14,387 nt of DNA from SIAJ01 sp036266155 (GTDB lineage Bacteria > Planctomycetota > Planctomycetia > Gemmatales > Gemmataceae): contig DATANR010000195.1 of assembly GCA_036266155.1 (NCBI GenBank), positions 1 through 14,387 of the forward strand. Reading direction: 5' to 3'. The notes beneath the pieces are model-generated. The model ran no database searches. It was not told where the DNA came from and was given only the letters and a program-made list of their open reading frames with translations. A program made the translations under genes and the position numbers. Positions 7,454-14,387 of the stretch are shown piece after piece (the first letter of the stretch is position 1; the number at the start of each line of letters is the position of its first letter).

Positions 7454-7625
7454 ATGCACCATTGGGGTCGCGGACATCGATGCGATCGAGGCGACCGTCG
7501 TCGCAAACGGCGGCAAGATCATTCTGTCGAAGTGCGAGATCCCAACGGTCGGCTATCTCATCAAGATTCAGGATCCGGACGGCAACGTAGTGTGCGTGAA
7601 GCAGCCTGCGGCGAAACAGCCATAA
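7371..7625 (+). pseudogene. C-terminal half of a VOC (glyoxalase/bleomycin-resistance fold) protein
   Basis: This frame reads DKDDPGIQGALQKR, then T-I-G-V-A-D-I-D-A-I-E-A-T-V, then GGKI, IPTVGYL and QDPDGN before the TAA at 7623. This matches the second beta-alpha-beta-beta-beta unit of VOC proteins. They often have G-I-N-G-A-L, then V-x-D-V-D, A-G-G-K, I-P-x-V-G-Y and D-P-x-G-N in that order. The N-terminal half, with its own metal or substrate residues, is missing: upstream the frame meets TGA at 7362-7364. The only plausible start is the GTG at 7425, which would give a 66-residue product. Its first part overlaps the end of the histidine kinase frame. A VOC half-domain can act as a dimer in some proteins, but here it looks like one side of a deletion junction. 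Confidence 0.6.
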
Positions 7626-7948
7626 CGTTGACGAATGATGGGTTCCGAGCGACGTGGACGTTGAAACTCCTCCGCGTCCGGCGGAGTCCACGTCGAGCCG
7701 GTCAGCAAGCAGTACCCCCGCGCATTTCGCAATGGTGCGCCTTTGCTCGAACTGTCAAGAGGGGGCTGGAGGTTAATTGCGAAGCATCCAAGCGATCCGC
7801 CAACTAGCCGGCTGGCAGCCGCCATTTCTTCTCGACACCTTCTCGCTCAATGGCTTCGATTTGAAGGACCTTCATCTGAAGTCCCGAAGTACTCGTGTCA
7901 GAAAGGTTTGATTTCCAGAGTCGAACGGTCAGACTTGGTTTCGCGGTT
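7626..7948. other. Convergent intergenic region with no recognised gene
   Basis: This 323-base stretch lies between the VOC fragment and the minus-strand beta-helix gene. It holds the hairpin at 7650-7695. Short open frames cross it on both strands (such as one from 7743, plus strand), but none has a recognisable motif or a good ribosome-binding site. Confidence 0.4.
7650..7695 (+). terminator. Hairpin 25 bases after the VOC fragment, candidate terminator
   Basis: CGACGTGGA (7650-7658) pairs perfectly with TCCACGTCG (7687-7695). Inside it, CTCCGC (7670-7675) pairs with GCGGAG (7681-7686) around a 5-base loop, leaving an 11-base bulge on the left arm. The structure is GC-rich and well placed to end plus-strand transcription. 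No T-tract follows, so it is not a classic intrinsic terminator. Confidence 0.35.
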
Positions 7949-9511
7949 TCATTGGACCGACACTTCGCGCAGTTGGAGGTCGCTCAAGAATTCACCCGCC
8001 GCGCCGATGTCGAAGACTTCGCCGCCGACGAGCTTTTTGAGCGGGAGAACCGTCGCGCCGATTTTGCAGGAACCAATCTGCTGCGCGACGAAGCCGAAGT
8101 GATCCGTGTTGTTGACCGAGGAGGGCGTGCCGAATGCCATGCCGCTGATCACGATCTTTGCGATGCTCGCCACGATTGCATTGCCGACGCCGATCTTGTC
8201 GTCGTCGCTGGTGCCAAACATCCCGTCCGTTCCTGCCGTCGCGCCGGCAACGAGATCACTCGCGACCCAATTGCCGCCGACGGTAACCGCGCCGATCTTG
8301 ACCGCGCCGAAGTTCAGCCGACTGGCCAGCGTGGCGCCGGCAACGTCGGTCTTCACTTGCACCGCGCCGACGGCGCCGGTGAAAAGACTCGCGAGATTGC
8401 CGAACGGGGCCTGCGTGCTTGTGCCGAACAACCCCATCGAGTGCACTGCGACCGAAGCAATTCCTCCGGCAGCGATCCGCCCGAGGTCGCCCTTGATGCT
8501 CAATTTCGCGAGGTTGCGCCCGGTCGCATCGACGAAGCCGACATTCGCAAAGCCATCGCCGCCAAACACGTCGCGTTTCGCGGTGATCGTGACGCTGGCG
8601 CCATCGAATGACGGATCGCCGAGTGCGAGGAGTTGAAGCTGTTCGCTGGTGAAAAGACCGTTGAGTTCCAGGCCGAAGTTCGCCGGCGTTAGCACGCCTC
8701 TGGTCGTCTTCACCGTCACAAGATCGCCATCGAGGTCGTTGAAAGTCGCTGTTCGTCCGCCGGGCACAATCTTCAGCGAGGTAATCTGCGCCGCGTTGGA
8801 GAATTCCGATGTGTCGCCGGTCGTGGTGTTCGTCGCAGTGGCTGTGATGATGCGATCGGCGCCGAGCGGCCCGGCATCGAGCAAAGTGGACGTGTCCACA
8901 TTTCCATTCGCGTCGCTCGTCACGTCGAGCGCGGTGATGAAGTGCTCGCCTTCGCCATTGCCCGAGTTGTTTCGGAAGACGTTCGAAAAGATCTCGATCC
9001 GCAACGGCGTGGCCGGCGTGGTCTGGAATTTCACGCTCACGAGCGCGGCCTGGTTGGCGGGGACGGCGGTGATGATCGGAAAGTTTTGCAACCCATTCGC
9101 GCCGGTATCCGCATCGCCCGCATCATTTGGATCGACGGCGTCGTTGTTCCCGAGATCAATGCCGAGACCGAGGTTTTGAAAAATCGAATTGCCTTCAATC
9201 GTGTTACGCGAACCGCTTTCGATCTCGACGCCGTTGCCGTTGTTAAAGGCAATGCGATTGCCCTCGCCCGTGTTCGTGCCGCCGATCTTGTTGTTGCTTG
9301 CGCCGAAGATCACCGCGATGCCATCGCCGAAGTTGCCGCCCAAGGTGAGCATGAGCTGAGTCGCGCCGAATGCATTCGGGCCAATGACATTTCCTTGAAT
9401 CATGTTTCCGCTGGATTGGACCAGGATGCCGGCGGTACCGTTGCCAGAGATGACATTTCGTGCTGCGGGCGTGTTGCCGCCGATAAAGTCATTGTGCGAA
9501 AGGAGCAGCAC
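7949..9511 (-). CDS. C-terminal part of a split right-handed beta-helix surface protein
   Basis: 520 residues from a GTG at 9511, but this is really the continuation of the gene starting at 10101. The frame is open further upstream to about 9615 and reads QSSACHIEGNFIGVHPDG, which continues the N-terminal piece in sense. The first ~120 residues are beta-helix rungs (NVISGNG, GNMIQGNVIG, NNKIGGTNTGEGN, NTIEGNSIFQN). A domain follows that often succeeds them in these proteins (F-Q-T-T-P-A-T-P-L-R-I-E-I-F-S-N, ending in G-D-T-S-E-F-S-N-A). The last ~275 residues are repetitive beta sequence beginning near F-N-D-L-D-G-D-L-V-T-V-K-T-T-R-G and ending S-D-L-Q-L-R-E-V-S-V-Q. The same tail type is seen at 1-300. 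No catalytic residues are recognisable. A structural or adhesive role outside the cell is inferred. Confidence 0.75.
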   Translation of the reverse strand: MLLLSHNDFIGGNTPAARNVISGNGTAGILVQSSGNMIQGNVIGPNAFGATQLMLTLGGNFGDGIAVIFGASNNKIGGTNTGEGNRIAFNNGNGVEIESGSRNTIEGNSIFQNLGLGIDLGNNDAVDPNDAGDADTGANGLQNFPIITAVPANQAALVSVKFQTTPATPLRIEIFSNVFRNNSGNGEGEHFITALDVTSDANGNVDTSTLLDAGPLGADRIITATATNTTTGDTSEFSNAAQITSLKIVPGGRTATFNDLDGDLVTVKTTRGVLTPANFGLELNGLFTSEQLQLLALGDPSFDGASVTITAKRDVFGGDGFANVGFVDATGRNLAKLSIKGDLGRIAAGGIASVAVHSMGLFGTSTQAPFGNLASLFTGAVGAVQVKTDVAGATLASRLNFGAVKIGAVTVGGNWVASDLVAGATAGTDGMFGTSDDDKIGVGNAIVASIAKIVISGMAFGTPSSVNNTDHFGFVAQQIGSCKIGATVLPLKKLVGGEVFDIGAAGEFLSDLQLREVSVQ

Positions 9512-10101
9512 GATTCCGCCGCCTTGATTCGACCCAACGCTGAGCCCGTCCGGATGGACCCCGATGAAGTTGCCCTCGATGTGGCAGGCGGAACTCTGCC
9601 CCGGTCCGGGCCCTGTCCCGAGAGCAGGATGCCGATGCCGTTGCTTCCGCCCGCACCGCTCTGTTTGAAGCCGGTGATCGCCAGTCCGCGAATCGTCGTC
9701 GCGTCGGCCAGCGACACGAGGCCATTGGTGCTGAGCGGCGCGGACGCGCCGTTGATTTCGATGAGGATGGTGGCGATCGTCCCGGTGTCGTTCAAGTTCG
9801 CTGCGGCCCCAGGCTGCGTGTAGCCATCAATGGTCAGCGGCTCGGTGAAGTTCGGCAAGGCGGCGGTCGGGCTGATCGTTTGAACTCCCGCGCCGGCGAT
9901 GTTGAAATCGATTTCGTCGAGGCCCGGGTCACCCGCGGGCGCATCGCCCGTGACGGCGTTGGTGTTGGCGGCAATGATGGCTTCGCGTAGCGTCACGAAC
10001 CCATCCGCGGCGACGGTGTCGCCGGTGCTCGTGACGGTGATGATTGCCAGTGCGATGCGGGGTTCGAGAAGTTCGATCGAGAGAGGGTGTGTTTTTTTCA
10101 T
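9400..10101 (-). CDS. N-terminal part of the same split beta-helix protein (LEPR motif, CSLREA-type domain)
   Basis: The chosen ATG at 10101 gives MKKTHPLSIELLEPRIALA, whose LLEPRIAL is a clear LEPR-XLL-type planctomycete N-terminus. In-frame starts at 10122 and 10179 are less likely. No strong Shine-Dalgarno is visible. Residues 20-46 (I-T-V-T-S-T-G-D..., then F-V-T-L-R-E-A-I-I-A-A-N) match the CSLREA domain that opens many parallel beta-helix surface proteins. The sequence T-I-D-G-Y-T-Q-P-G-A and the rung-like I-R-G-L-A-I-T-G-F follow. After S-G-Q-G-P (about base 9610) the translation turns to Arg/Ser-rich nonsense until its stop at 9400, while the other frame resumes sensible protein. So only residues 1 to about 165 are genuine. 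With the downstream piece the intact protein would be about 717 residues. Confidence 0.75.
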   Translation of the reverse strand: MKKTHPLSIELLEPRIALAIITVTSTGDTVAADGFVTLREAIIAANTNAVTGDAPAGDPGLDEIDFNIAGAGVQTISPTAALPNFTEPLTIDGYTQPGAAANLNDTGTIATILIEINGASAPLSTNGLVSLADATTIRGLAITGFKQSGAGGSNGIGILLSGQGPDRGRVPPATSRATSSGSIRTGSALGRIKAAESCCSFRTMTLSAATRPQHEMSSLATVPPASWSNPAET

Positions 10102-10283
10102 CGGTTGACCGGGAGTTAGCATCTGGTCCGAGACCCAAAGTGGATCGAATGCCTCGGCTCGAGTGGCACATCGCCCCACGCCATTCTCATCGATACTGAC
10201 GTGGAAAGCGACTGCGTCTATATCACTGTAAAGGTCCGCTCAAAGCCGCAGACCTCGCCTTCATCGACAGCATCCACGCCTCT
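10102..10283 (-). other. Gap between the TPR kinase gene and the beta-helix gene
   Basis: A 182-base spacer between two minus-strand genes. It holds the hairpin at 10233-10254 and must carry the beta-helix promoter if that gene is transcribed separately. Read on the minus strand, TTGAGC and TATAGA are 15 bases apart, too close for a confident promoter call. Confidence 0.3.
10233..10254 (-). terminator. Candidate terminator after the TPR kinase gene
   Basis: On the minus strand GGTCTGC and GCGGACC form a 7-bp stem (one G-U pair) with an 8-base loop, starting 30 bases after the kinase stop. Only three T residues follow directly, so it would be a weak intrinsic terminator. Confidence 0.35.
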
Positions 10284-13200
10284 TTACTTCAACTTTGCTG
10301 AGTCCTTCACTTCCATTGCGACGAGCGTCTGCGCGACTTCGGCCCAGAACATTTGCCACGATTTCTGCTCCGCCGCTGGCAATTCGGCCAGCGCCTCCGG
10401 GCGGCGGACACCTTCATAATCAACGTCCTGCTGCCATTGCTTCAACGTTTTTCGCACGAGCACAACTGCCGACGTGCCATCCTTGTTCAACCGCACACGC
10501 CACGCCGCCAAATCGGCGCGCAGCCATTCGAGAGCTTGTTGGCGCAGGTGAACTCGCTCCGATTCCTCTAACTTGTCGGCATCCTTCCCCCGGCCACAGC
10601 CAGCGAGCGCAGCGGCGCACGCGGCGTTGCTGCGCCCGTTGGTGCCGAGGTCGGCCGCCAGCTTCGGCTCGGCCGCGAAGGCCTCCGCATACAGACGAGC
10701 CGCGGCGACATTGAGTTGTTTAGATGGGAATTGGCACACCAATGCCAATTCGATTTGCTCGGCGGCATCGGACGGCCGGCGCGCCGTATTCAACGATGTC
10801 GAAAAGAAATCGGCATCGAGCTTGACCCGTCGCTCGGCCTTTCGCACCCACTCCGCCGATGGATAAGGCCATTGGGCGCCACCTTGCGTTCCCAACTGGT
10901 GGCCCGTTTGAAATTCCGCAAGCGCCTCTGCGAGTCGCCCTTGGCTCTGGAATGCCATACCAAGGTTGCAATGCGCCTCGGCATGATCGGGCTTAAGCTG
11001 AATAGTTGTTTGGAAGCAGCGGACGGCCCCTTCGAAATCGAGATTGGCAAGTAGAGCGTTGCCCAGGAAAAAATGCGACAAAACGTATTTCGAGTCGAAG
11101 TGGATGGCGGCCCGATAGCAGCGGATCGCTTCCTCGATATCGCCACTATACATCATGGCCATCCCAAGATTGTGGTGCGCGGAGACAAGATCCGGCTTAA
11201 TGCTTATTGCCTTCTTGAAACACTCGATGCCTCGCGAATAGTCCTTTTTCTGTTCGCACAATAGATGACCGACTTTGTTGTGTAAGTCCGCGGACGCCGA
11301 ATCGATTCCCAGGGCAGCCCGATAGTGAGTGATGGCGTTGTCGAAGTCTTTCCTGAACTCGTGGCATCGACCGAGGCTTGTATGAGACTTCGCGTCATTT
11401 GGATTCAAAGCGATCAGCGTCTCGAAGCAGGCAATCGCACCCTCGTAGTCCTTCTTGTGATCGCACAGCAGTTGGCCCAGAGAGGCATTTGCCTTGATGT
11501 CTTTATGATCGATCCTGAGAGCGGCCTGATAGGAGTGGATCGCACCCTCATAGTCTTTCGCGGCTTGTTGGGACACCGCGAGGTTGAAATCTGCTTTGGC
11601 ATTGTTGGGTCTCAGCTTGACGACCGCTTGCGCCAACGCGATCGCCCGGTCGTACTCCTTCCTGTCGTTATGAAACAGAGCACCCATCATTGTGAGCGCG
11701 GGCACGAAGTTGGGGTCGATCTTGAGGGCCGCCTGGTAGCAAGCAAGGGCCCCTTCGATGTCCTTCTTCGCGTACAAAGCTAGGCCGAGGTCGTGTTGGG
11801 CACTGGCGTCGTTGGGTTTCAAGTCGACGACAATCTTGTAGCGCGCGGCGGCCGCATCGTAGTCTTTCTTTTCTAGAAGCAGCAGGCGACCAAGATGGGC
11901 ATGCGCAAGGACAGACTTGGGGTCGAGCCGGATCGCCGCCTCGTAGCATTTGATAGCTCCCACGATGTCGCCCTTCCCAGTCAAGGCGTTACCGAGGCCG
12001 ACCTGAGCCCCGGCGTAGTTCGGCTTGATTTCGAGCGCCTTGGTATAATCGCCAACCGCCTCGTCGTAACGTTTTGAGGCAAGATAACAGTTGCCACGAT
12101 TGCCCCAGATCCAGTCCTTGTCCGGCTCCAGCTCGATCGCTTTCGACCAATCGGCGATCGCCTTGTCCCATTCCTTCAGCTCGTAGAAGACGTTGGCGCG
12201 ATGGTGCCACGCAGGCACGAGATTGGGATTCCGATCGATGACGTACGAGCAATCGACCAGCGCCTTGTCGTGCCGACCCAACTTGATGTAGGCCAGCCCG
12301 CGATTCCACCAGGCATACCAGTGGTCGGGTTTGATGGCAATCGCTTGGGAACTGAGGACTATAGCTTCCTCATACGAGCCCTTGCGGCGCAGTGCTTCAG
12401 CGACCTGATTCATCATGAACGGATTACCGGGACGAAGCGCCAGTGCGGCGGTGTAATAGCGCACGGCGTCGTCCCATTGGGAAGGATCGCCATCCCAAAG
12501 GCAGGTGACTCCGAGGGCGTCGTTGATCCACAGATCACCGGGATATTCGCTATGCGCCCGGCGCAATAGCTCAAGGCACTGGTCACGCGAGCCCATACGG
12601 CTGAGTGCATAGCTCATTAACAACAAGGTCCCTGGCGACAACTGGCGAACGTTTGCGGCAGTCGCAAGATCTTTCAAAGCCTGGCGATTATCCGTTCGCA
12701 AACTCTCCCGAACGCGATTTCGCGTTGGATCCGGATCCGCCGCTTCGGCGACTTGCAGAATCTGCTTCCAGTTCGGTTGTTGCTCGTTTTTCGCGCGGCG
12801 ACGCATATCGGACCAGAATTCCAGAGCTTGTGCCAACTCGCGAGCGATGCTGCGTGAACGAACGCGTTCCGCCGCTGTCGCGATGGGCAGACTTGCTACG
12901 TCGATGCCATATTCTGCAAAGGCTCGAGCGTATTCGCCGTCCTGCTCACGGCCCAGCCAAAACTCATGCTGTTTGGGCTGGCTGTAGATTTCCTCGAGCC
13001 GCTGGGCCATCGTTAGGTCTTTGCGCAATTCGATAAGTCGTTGCGGATGTGGCTTGTGACCGGCCGTTTCCAGTAGCTGGTCGGTCCGATGAATGATCGT
13101 CACGGCCGCGGGCCATTTTCCACTTTCGATCAACGTCCCGGCTTCATCGAGCGAACGCTGGACTTCGTCGTCGAGCATCGCCGTCCGAGCCGCCTGGTCG

Positions 13201-14246
13201 CGTGCAACCCAGCCAACGCTCCCAGCGACGACGGCCACGATCAATACAAACGCCGCGGCGAATACGCCGGCCATCGCGAGTCCACGACGATTCCGTCGCG
13301 CGTACTTGCGAAAGCGATACGCCGCCGACGGCGGGCACGCCTGCACCGGTTCGTCTGTTAAGTAGCGCTGCAGATCGGCTGCGAAACCGTTGGCCGTTTC
13401 GTAGCGGCGGTTGCGGTCCTTGTCGAGTGCTCGCATCACGATCCAGTCCAACTCGCCACGCACCAGCTTGGTCAGCTTCGTTGGCGCGGTCTGACGCTGC
13501 GCCGAGATCGACGGCATCGCCTCCGTCGATTCCGACAGCCGCGTGCTCGGCTTTGGTGGTTCTTCTTCCCGGATGATGCGGCGAATCTCGTCGTATGCTG
13601 CTTTCTTGAACCGATCCTTGTTGAAGGGAGTTGAGCCCGTCAACAGTTCGTAGAGCAGCACGCCCAGCGAGTAGATGTCGCTGCGCGTGTCCACGTCCAG
13701 GCCGCTCTGCCCTGCTTGCTCCGGTGACATGTAAAGCGGCGTGCCAATCATCTGTGCGAAACCAGTGAACAGGGTCCTCTCCGTCAATTCCTGCCCAAGC
13801 GCCTTGGCCACTCCGAAGTCGATAACCTTGACCACAGGCGTCGTGTCATGAACCGTCACAAGCACGTTCGATGGCTTCAGGTCGCGATGGACGATGCCCT
13901 TGTGGTGGGCATGTTGCACCGCCTGACAAACAGTCACGAAGAGTTCAAGTCGCTGTCGAGGAGCTAGGTGGTTCTGGTCGCAGAATTCTGTGATCGGCAC
14001 CCCCTTAACCAGTTCCATGACGAAGTAGGGCCGGCCTGAAGCTGTTGCTCCCCCGTCGAACACCCTGGCAATGTTTGGATGGTCCATGATCGCCAGCGCC
14101 TGCCGCTCGGCCTCGAATCGGCCGACCACCTGCCGCGTGTCCATGCCTGGCTTCAAGATCTTGAGTGCTACCTTTCGGCGAATGGGCCGGGATTGTTCGG
14201 CCATGTAAACGACGCCGAAGCCGCCCTCGCCGATCTGCTCCAACAA
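10284..14246 (-). CDS. Membrane Ser/Thr protein kinase (PknB-like) with about 17 TPR units
   Basis: 1320 residues from the TTG at 14246. Kinase domain: glycine loop GEGGFGVV (6-13), K29 in VALK, alpha-C E47, catalytic D122 in HRDLKPSN, DFG 143-145, GTPLYMSPE ending at E176, and DIYSLGVLLYELLTG (190-204). All the key residues are there, so it should be active if the N-terminus is intact. An Arg-rich stretch precedes a single transmembrane helix (about 323-345), placing the kinase in the cytoplasm and the rest across the membrane. Residues 537-1122 are TPR units, of which units 7-14 alternate between 34 and 35 residues. The C-terminal 200 residues (L-Y-A-E-A-F-A, N-A-A-C-A-A-A-L, A-L-E-W-L-R-A-D-L) are a conserved tail of planctomycete TPR kinases. 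It likely phosphorylates partner proteins in response to a signal read by the TPR region; the substrates are unknown. The start is doubtful: the strand before the glycine loop is missing. Confidence 0.9.
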   Translation of the reverse strand: MLEQIGEGGFGVVYMAEQSRPIRRKVALKILKPGMDTRQVVGRFEAERQALAIMDHPNIARVFDGGATASGRPYFVMELVKGVPITEFCDQNHLAPRQRLELFVTVCQAVQHAHHKGIVHRDLKPSNVLVTVHDTTPVVKVIDFGVAKALGQELTERTLFTGFAQMIGTPLYMSPEQAGQSGLDVDTRSDIYSLGVLLYELLTGSTPFNKDRFKKAAYDEIRRIIREEEPPKPSTRLSESTEAMPSISAQRQTAPTKLTKLVRGELDWIVMRALDKDRNRRYETANGFAADLQRYLTDEPVQACPPSAAYRFRKYARRNRRGLAMAGVFAAAFVLIVAVVAGSVGWVARDQAARTAMLDDEVQRSLDEAGTLIESGKWPAAVTIIHRTDQLLETAGHKPHPQRLIELRKDLTMAQRLEEIYSQPKQHEFWLGREQDGEYARAFAEYGIDVASLPIATAAERVRSRSIARELAQALEFWSDMRRRAKNEQQPNWKQILQVAEAADPDPTRNRVRESLRTDNRQALKDLATAANVRQLSPGTLLLMSYALSRMGSRDQCLELLRRAHSEYPGDLWINDALGVTCLWDGDPSQWDDAVRYYTAALALRPGNPFMMNQVAEALRRKGSYEEAIVLSSQAIAIKPDHWYAWWNRGLAYIKLGRHDKALVDCSYVIDRNPNLVPAWHHRANVFYELKEWDKAIADWSKAIELEPDKDWIWGNRGNCYLASKRYDEAVGDYTKALEIKPNYAGAQVGLGNALTGKGDIVGAIKCYEAAIRLDPKSVLAHAHLGRLLLLEKKDYDAAAARYKIVVDLKPNDASAQHDLGLALYAKKDIEGALACYQAALKIDPNFVPALTMMGALFHNDRKEYDRAIALAQAVVKLRPNNAKADFNLAVSQQAAKDYEGAIHSYQAALRIDHKDIKANASLGQLLCDHKKDYEGAIACFETLIALNPNDAKSHTSLGRCHEFRKDFDNAITHYRAALGIDSASADLHNKVGHLLCEQKKDYSRGIECFKKAISIKPDLVSAHHNLGMAMMYSGDIEEAIRCYRAAIHFDSKYVLSHFFLGNALLANLDFEGAVRCFQTTIQLKPDHAEAHCNLGMAFQSQGRLAEALAEFQTGHQLGTQGGAQWPYPSAEWVRKAERRVKLDADFFSTSLNTARRPSDAAEQIELALVCQFPSKQLNVAAARLYAEAFAAEPKLAADLGTNGRSNAACAAALAGCGRGKDADKLEESERVHLRQQALEWLRADLAAWRVRLNKDGTSAVVLVRKTLKQWQQDVDYEGVRRPEALAELPAAEQKSWQMFWAEVAQTLVAMEVKDSAKLK
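11187..12014 (-). repeat. Four tandem 69-residue TPR pairs (34 + 35 residues)
   Basis: Residues 745-1020 of the kinase divide into eight TPR units of 34, 35, 34, 35, 34, 35, 34 and 35 residues. The 35-residue units carry one extra residue in the turn between helices (E-K-K-D-Y, D-R-K-E-Y, H-K-K-D-Y, Q-K-K-D-Y) and mostly end L-K-P-N-D-like. The 34-residue units end I-D-P-like or similar. This two-unit periodicity points to duplication of a TPR pair. Confidence 0.65.
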
Positions 14247-14387
14247 CTGGATACTTCTTTTGCCCCTGCGAGTGACGGGCCGGAGCCTGTCGCCAATTAA
14301 AACGAGATCGCGGGATTGCTCCCGGTCTCAACGTGGAAGTTTCAGGGAAGTGTGTACCTTCCCAACCACGATGCGGGATCAGGACGG
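14247..14387. other. Upstream flank of the TPR kinase, no confirmed gene
   Basis: On the minus strand one frame stays open from the window edge to the kinase start region (reading ...SQGQKKYP near 14250), but it is one base out of phase with the kinase. GGGAAG and CTTCCC (14346-14364) form a 6-bp hairpin with a 7-base loop. No promoter is evident. Kinases of this family usually have more protein before the glycine loop, so this flank may be coding with a frameshift. Confidence 0.3.

Noticed and set aside
7425..7625. VOC fragment as a complete small gene starting at GTG 7425
   Set aside because: The recognisable VOC sequence begins before 7425 (DKDDPGIQGALQKR), so the GTG is internal and the front half is missing.
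7743..7948. Possible transposase or small-protein remnant in the convergent gap
   Set aside because: I could find no transposase motif, terminal inverted repeats or target duplication, and the short frames have no start signals.
7895..9823. Plus-strand open frames of 176-293 codons
   Set aside because: All are antisense to the beta-helix gene, whose minus-strand translation has clear family motifs. The plus-strand products have none.
10205..10235. Promoter for the beta-helix gene
   Set aside because: The best -35/-10 pair on the minus strand (TTGAGC, TATAGA) is only 15 bases apart and overlaps the candidate terminator hairpin.

Overview
The window looks like chromosomal DNA from a member of the Planctomycetota, probably close to Gemmataceae, though this is inferred from gene content alone. 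Three clues support it. The exported proteins lack a normal signal peptide and instead begin with short LE-x-[LF]-x-x-R motifs (LETFEDRLTP, LLEPRIALA, LESLNERTVPS). There is a very large Ser/Thr kinase with a TPR tail of the planctomycete type. The base composition is fairly GC-rich and GTG/TTG starts are used.

Layout. Bases 1-300 (+) are the 3' end of an extracellular beta-repeat protein. Bases 588-1373 (-) encode a 261-residue protein with seven widely spaced GxGxD turns resembling RTX calcium-binding loops. The gap to the next gene holds a frameshifted relic of a second copy of the 1-300 tail (1584-1750). Bases 1927-4767 (+) encode a 946-residue multidomain cellulase: CBM2, Calx-beta, a Calx-beta split by a GH5_1 catalytic domain, Calx-beta, CBM2. 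Bases 5027-7453 (+) encode a MASE1-GAF-PAS histidine kinase whose ATPase domain collapses before the ATP-lid glycines and runs into the C-terminal half of a VOC (glyoxalase-fold) protein (7371-7625). On the minus strand, 7949-10101 is one CSLREA/right-handed beta-helix surface protein split into two frames by a frameshift near 9600. Bases 10284-14246 (-) encode a 1320-residue membrane Ser/Thr kinase with about 17 TPR units. Its N-terminus is suspect because the only standard start codons are TTGs immediately before the glycine loop.

Together this is a block of cell-surface or secreted proteins (one cellulose-degrading, the others probably structural) beside two membrane signalling proteins. 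No operon links them: strands alternate and gaps are long. Four loci look broken or dubious (relic tail, truncated histidine kinase/VOC, frameshifted beta-helix gene, kinase start). That suggests either a decaying accessory region or base-level errors in the assembly. I see no CRISPR, tRNA, rRNA, transposase or defence system. The most striking feature is the cellulase, where the catalytic domain is nested inside a Calx-beta domain.
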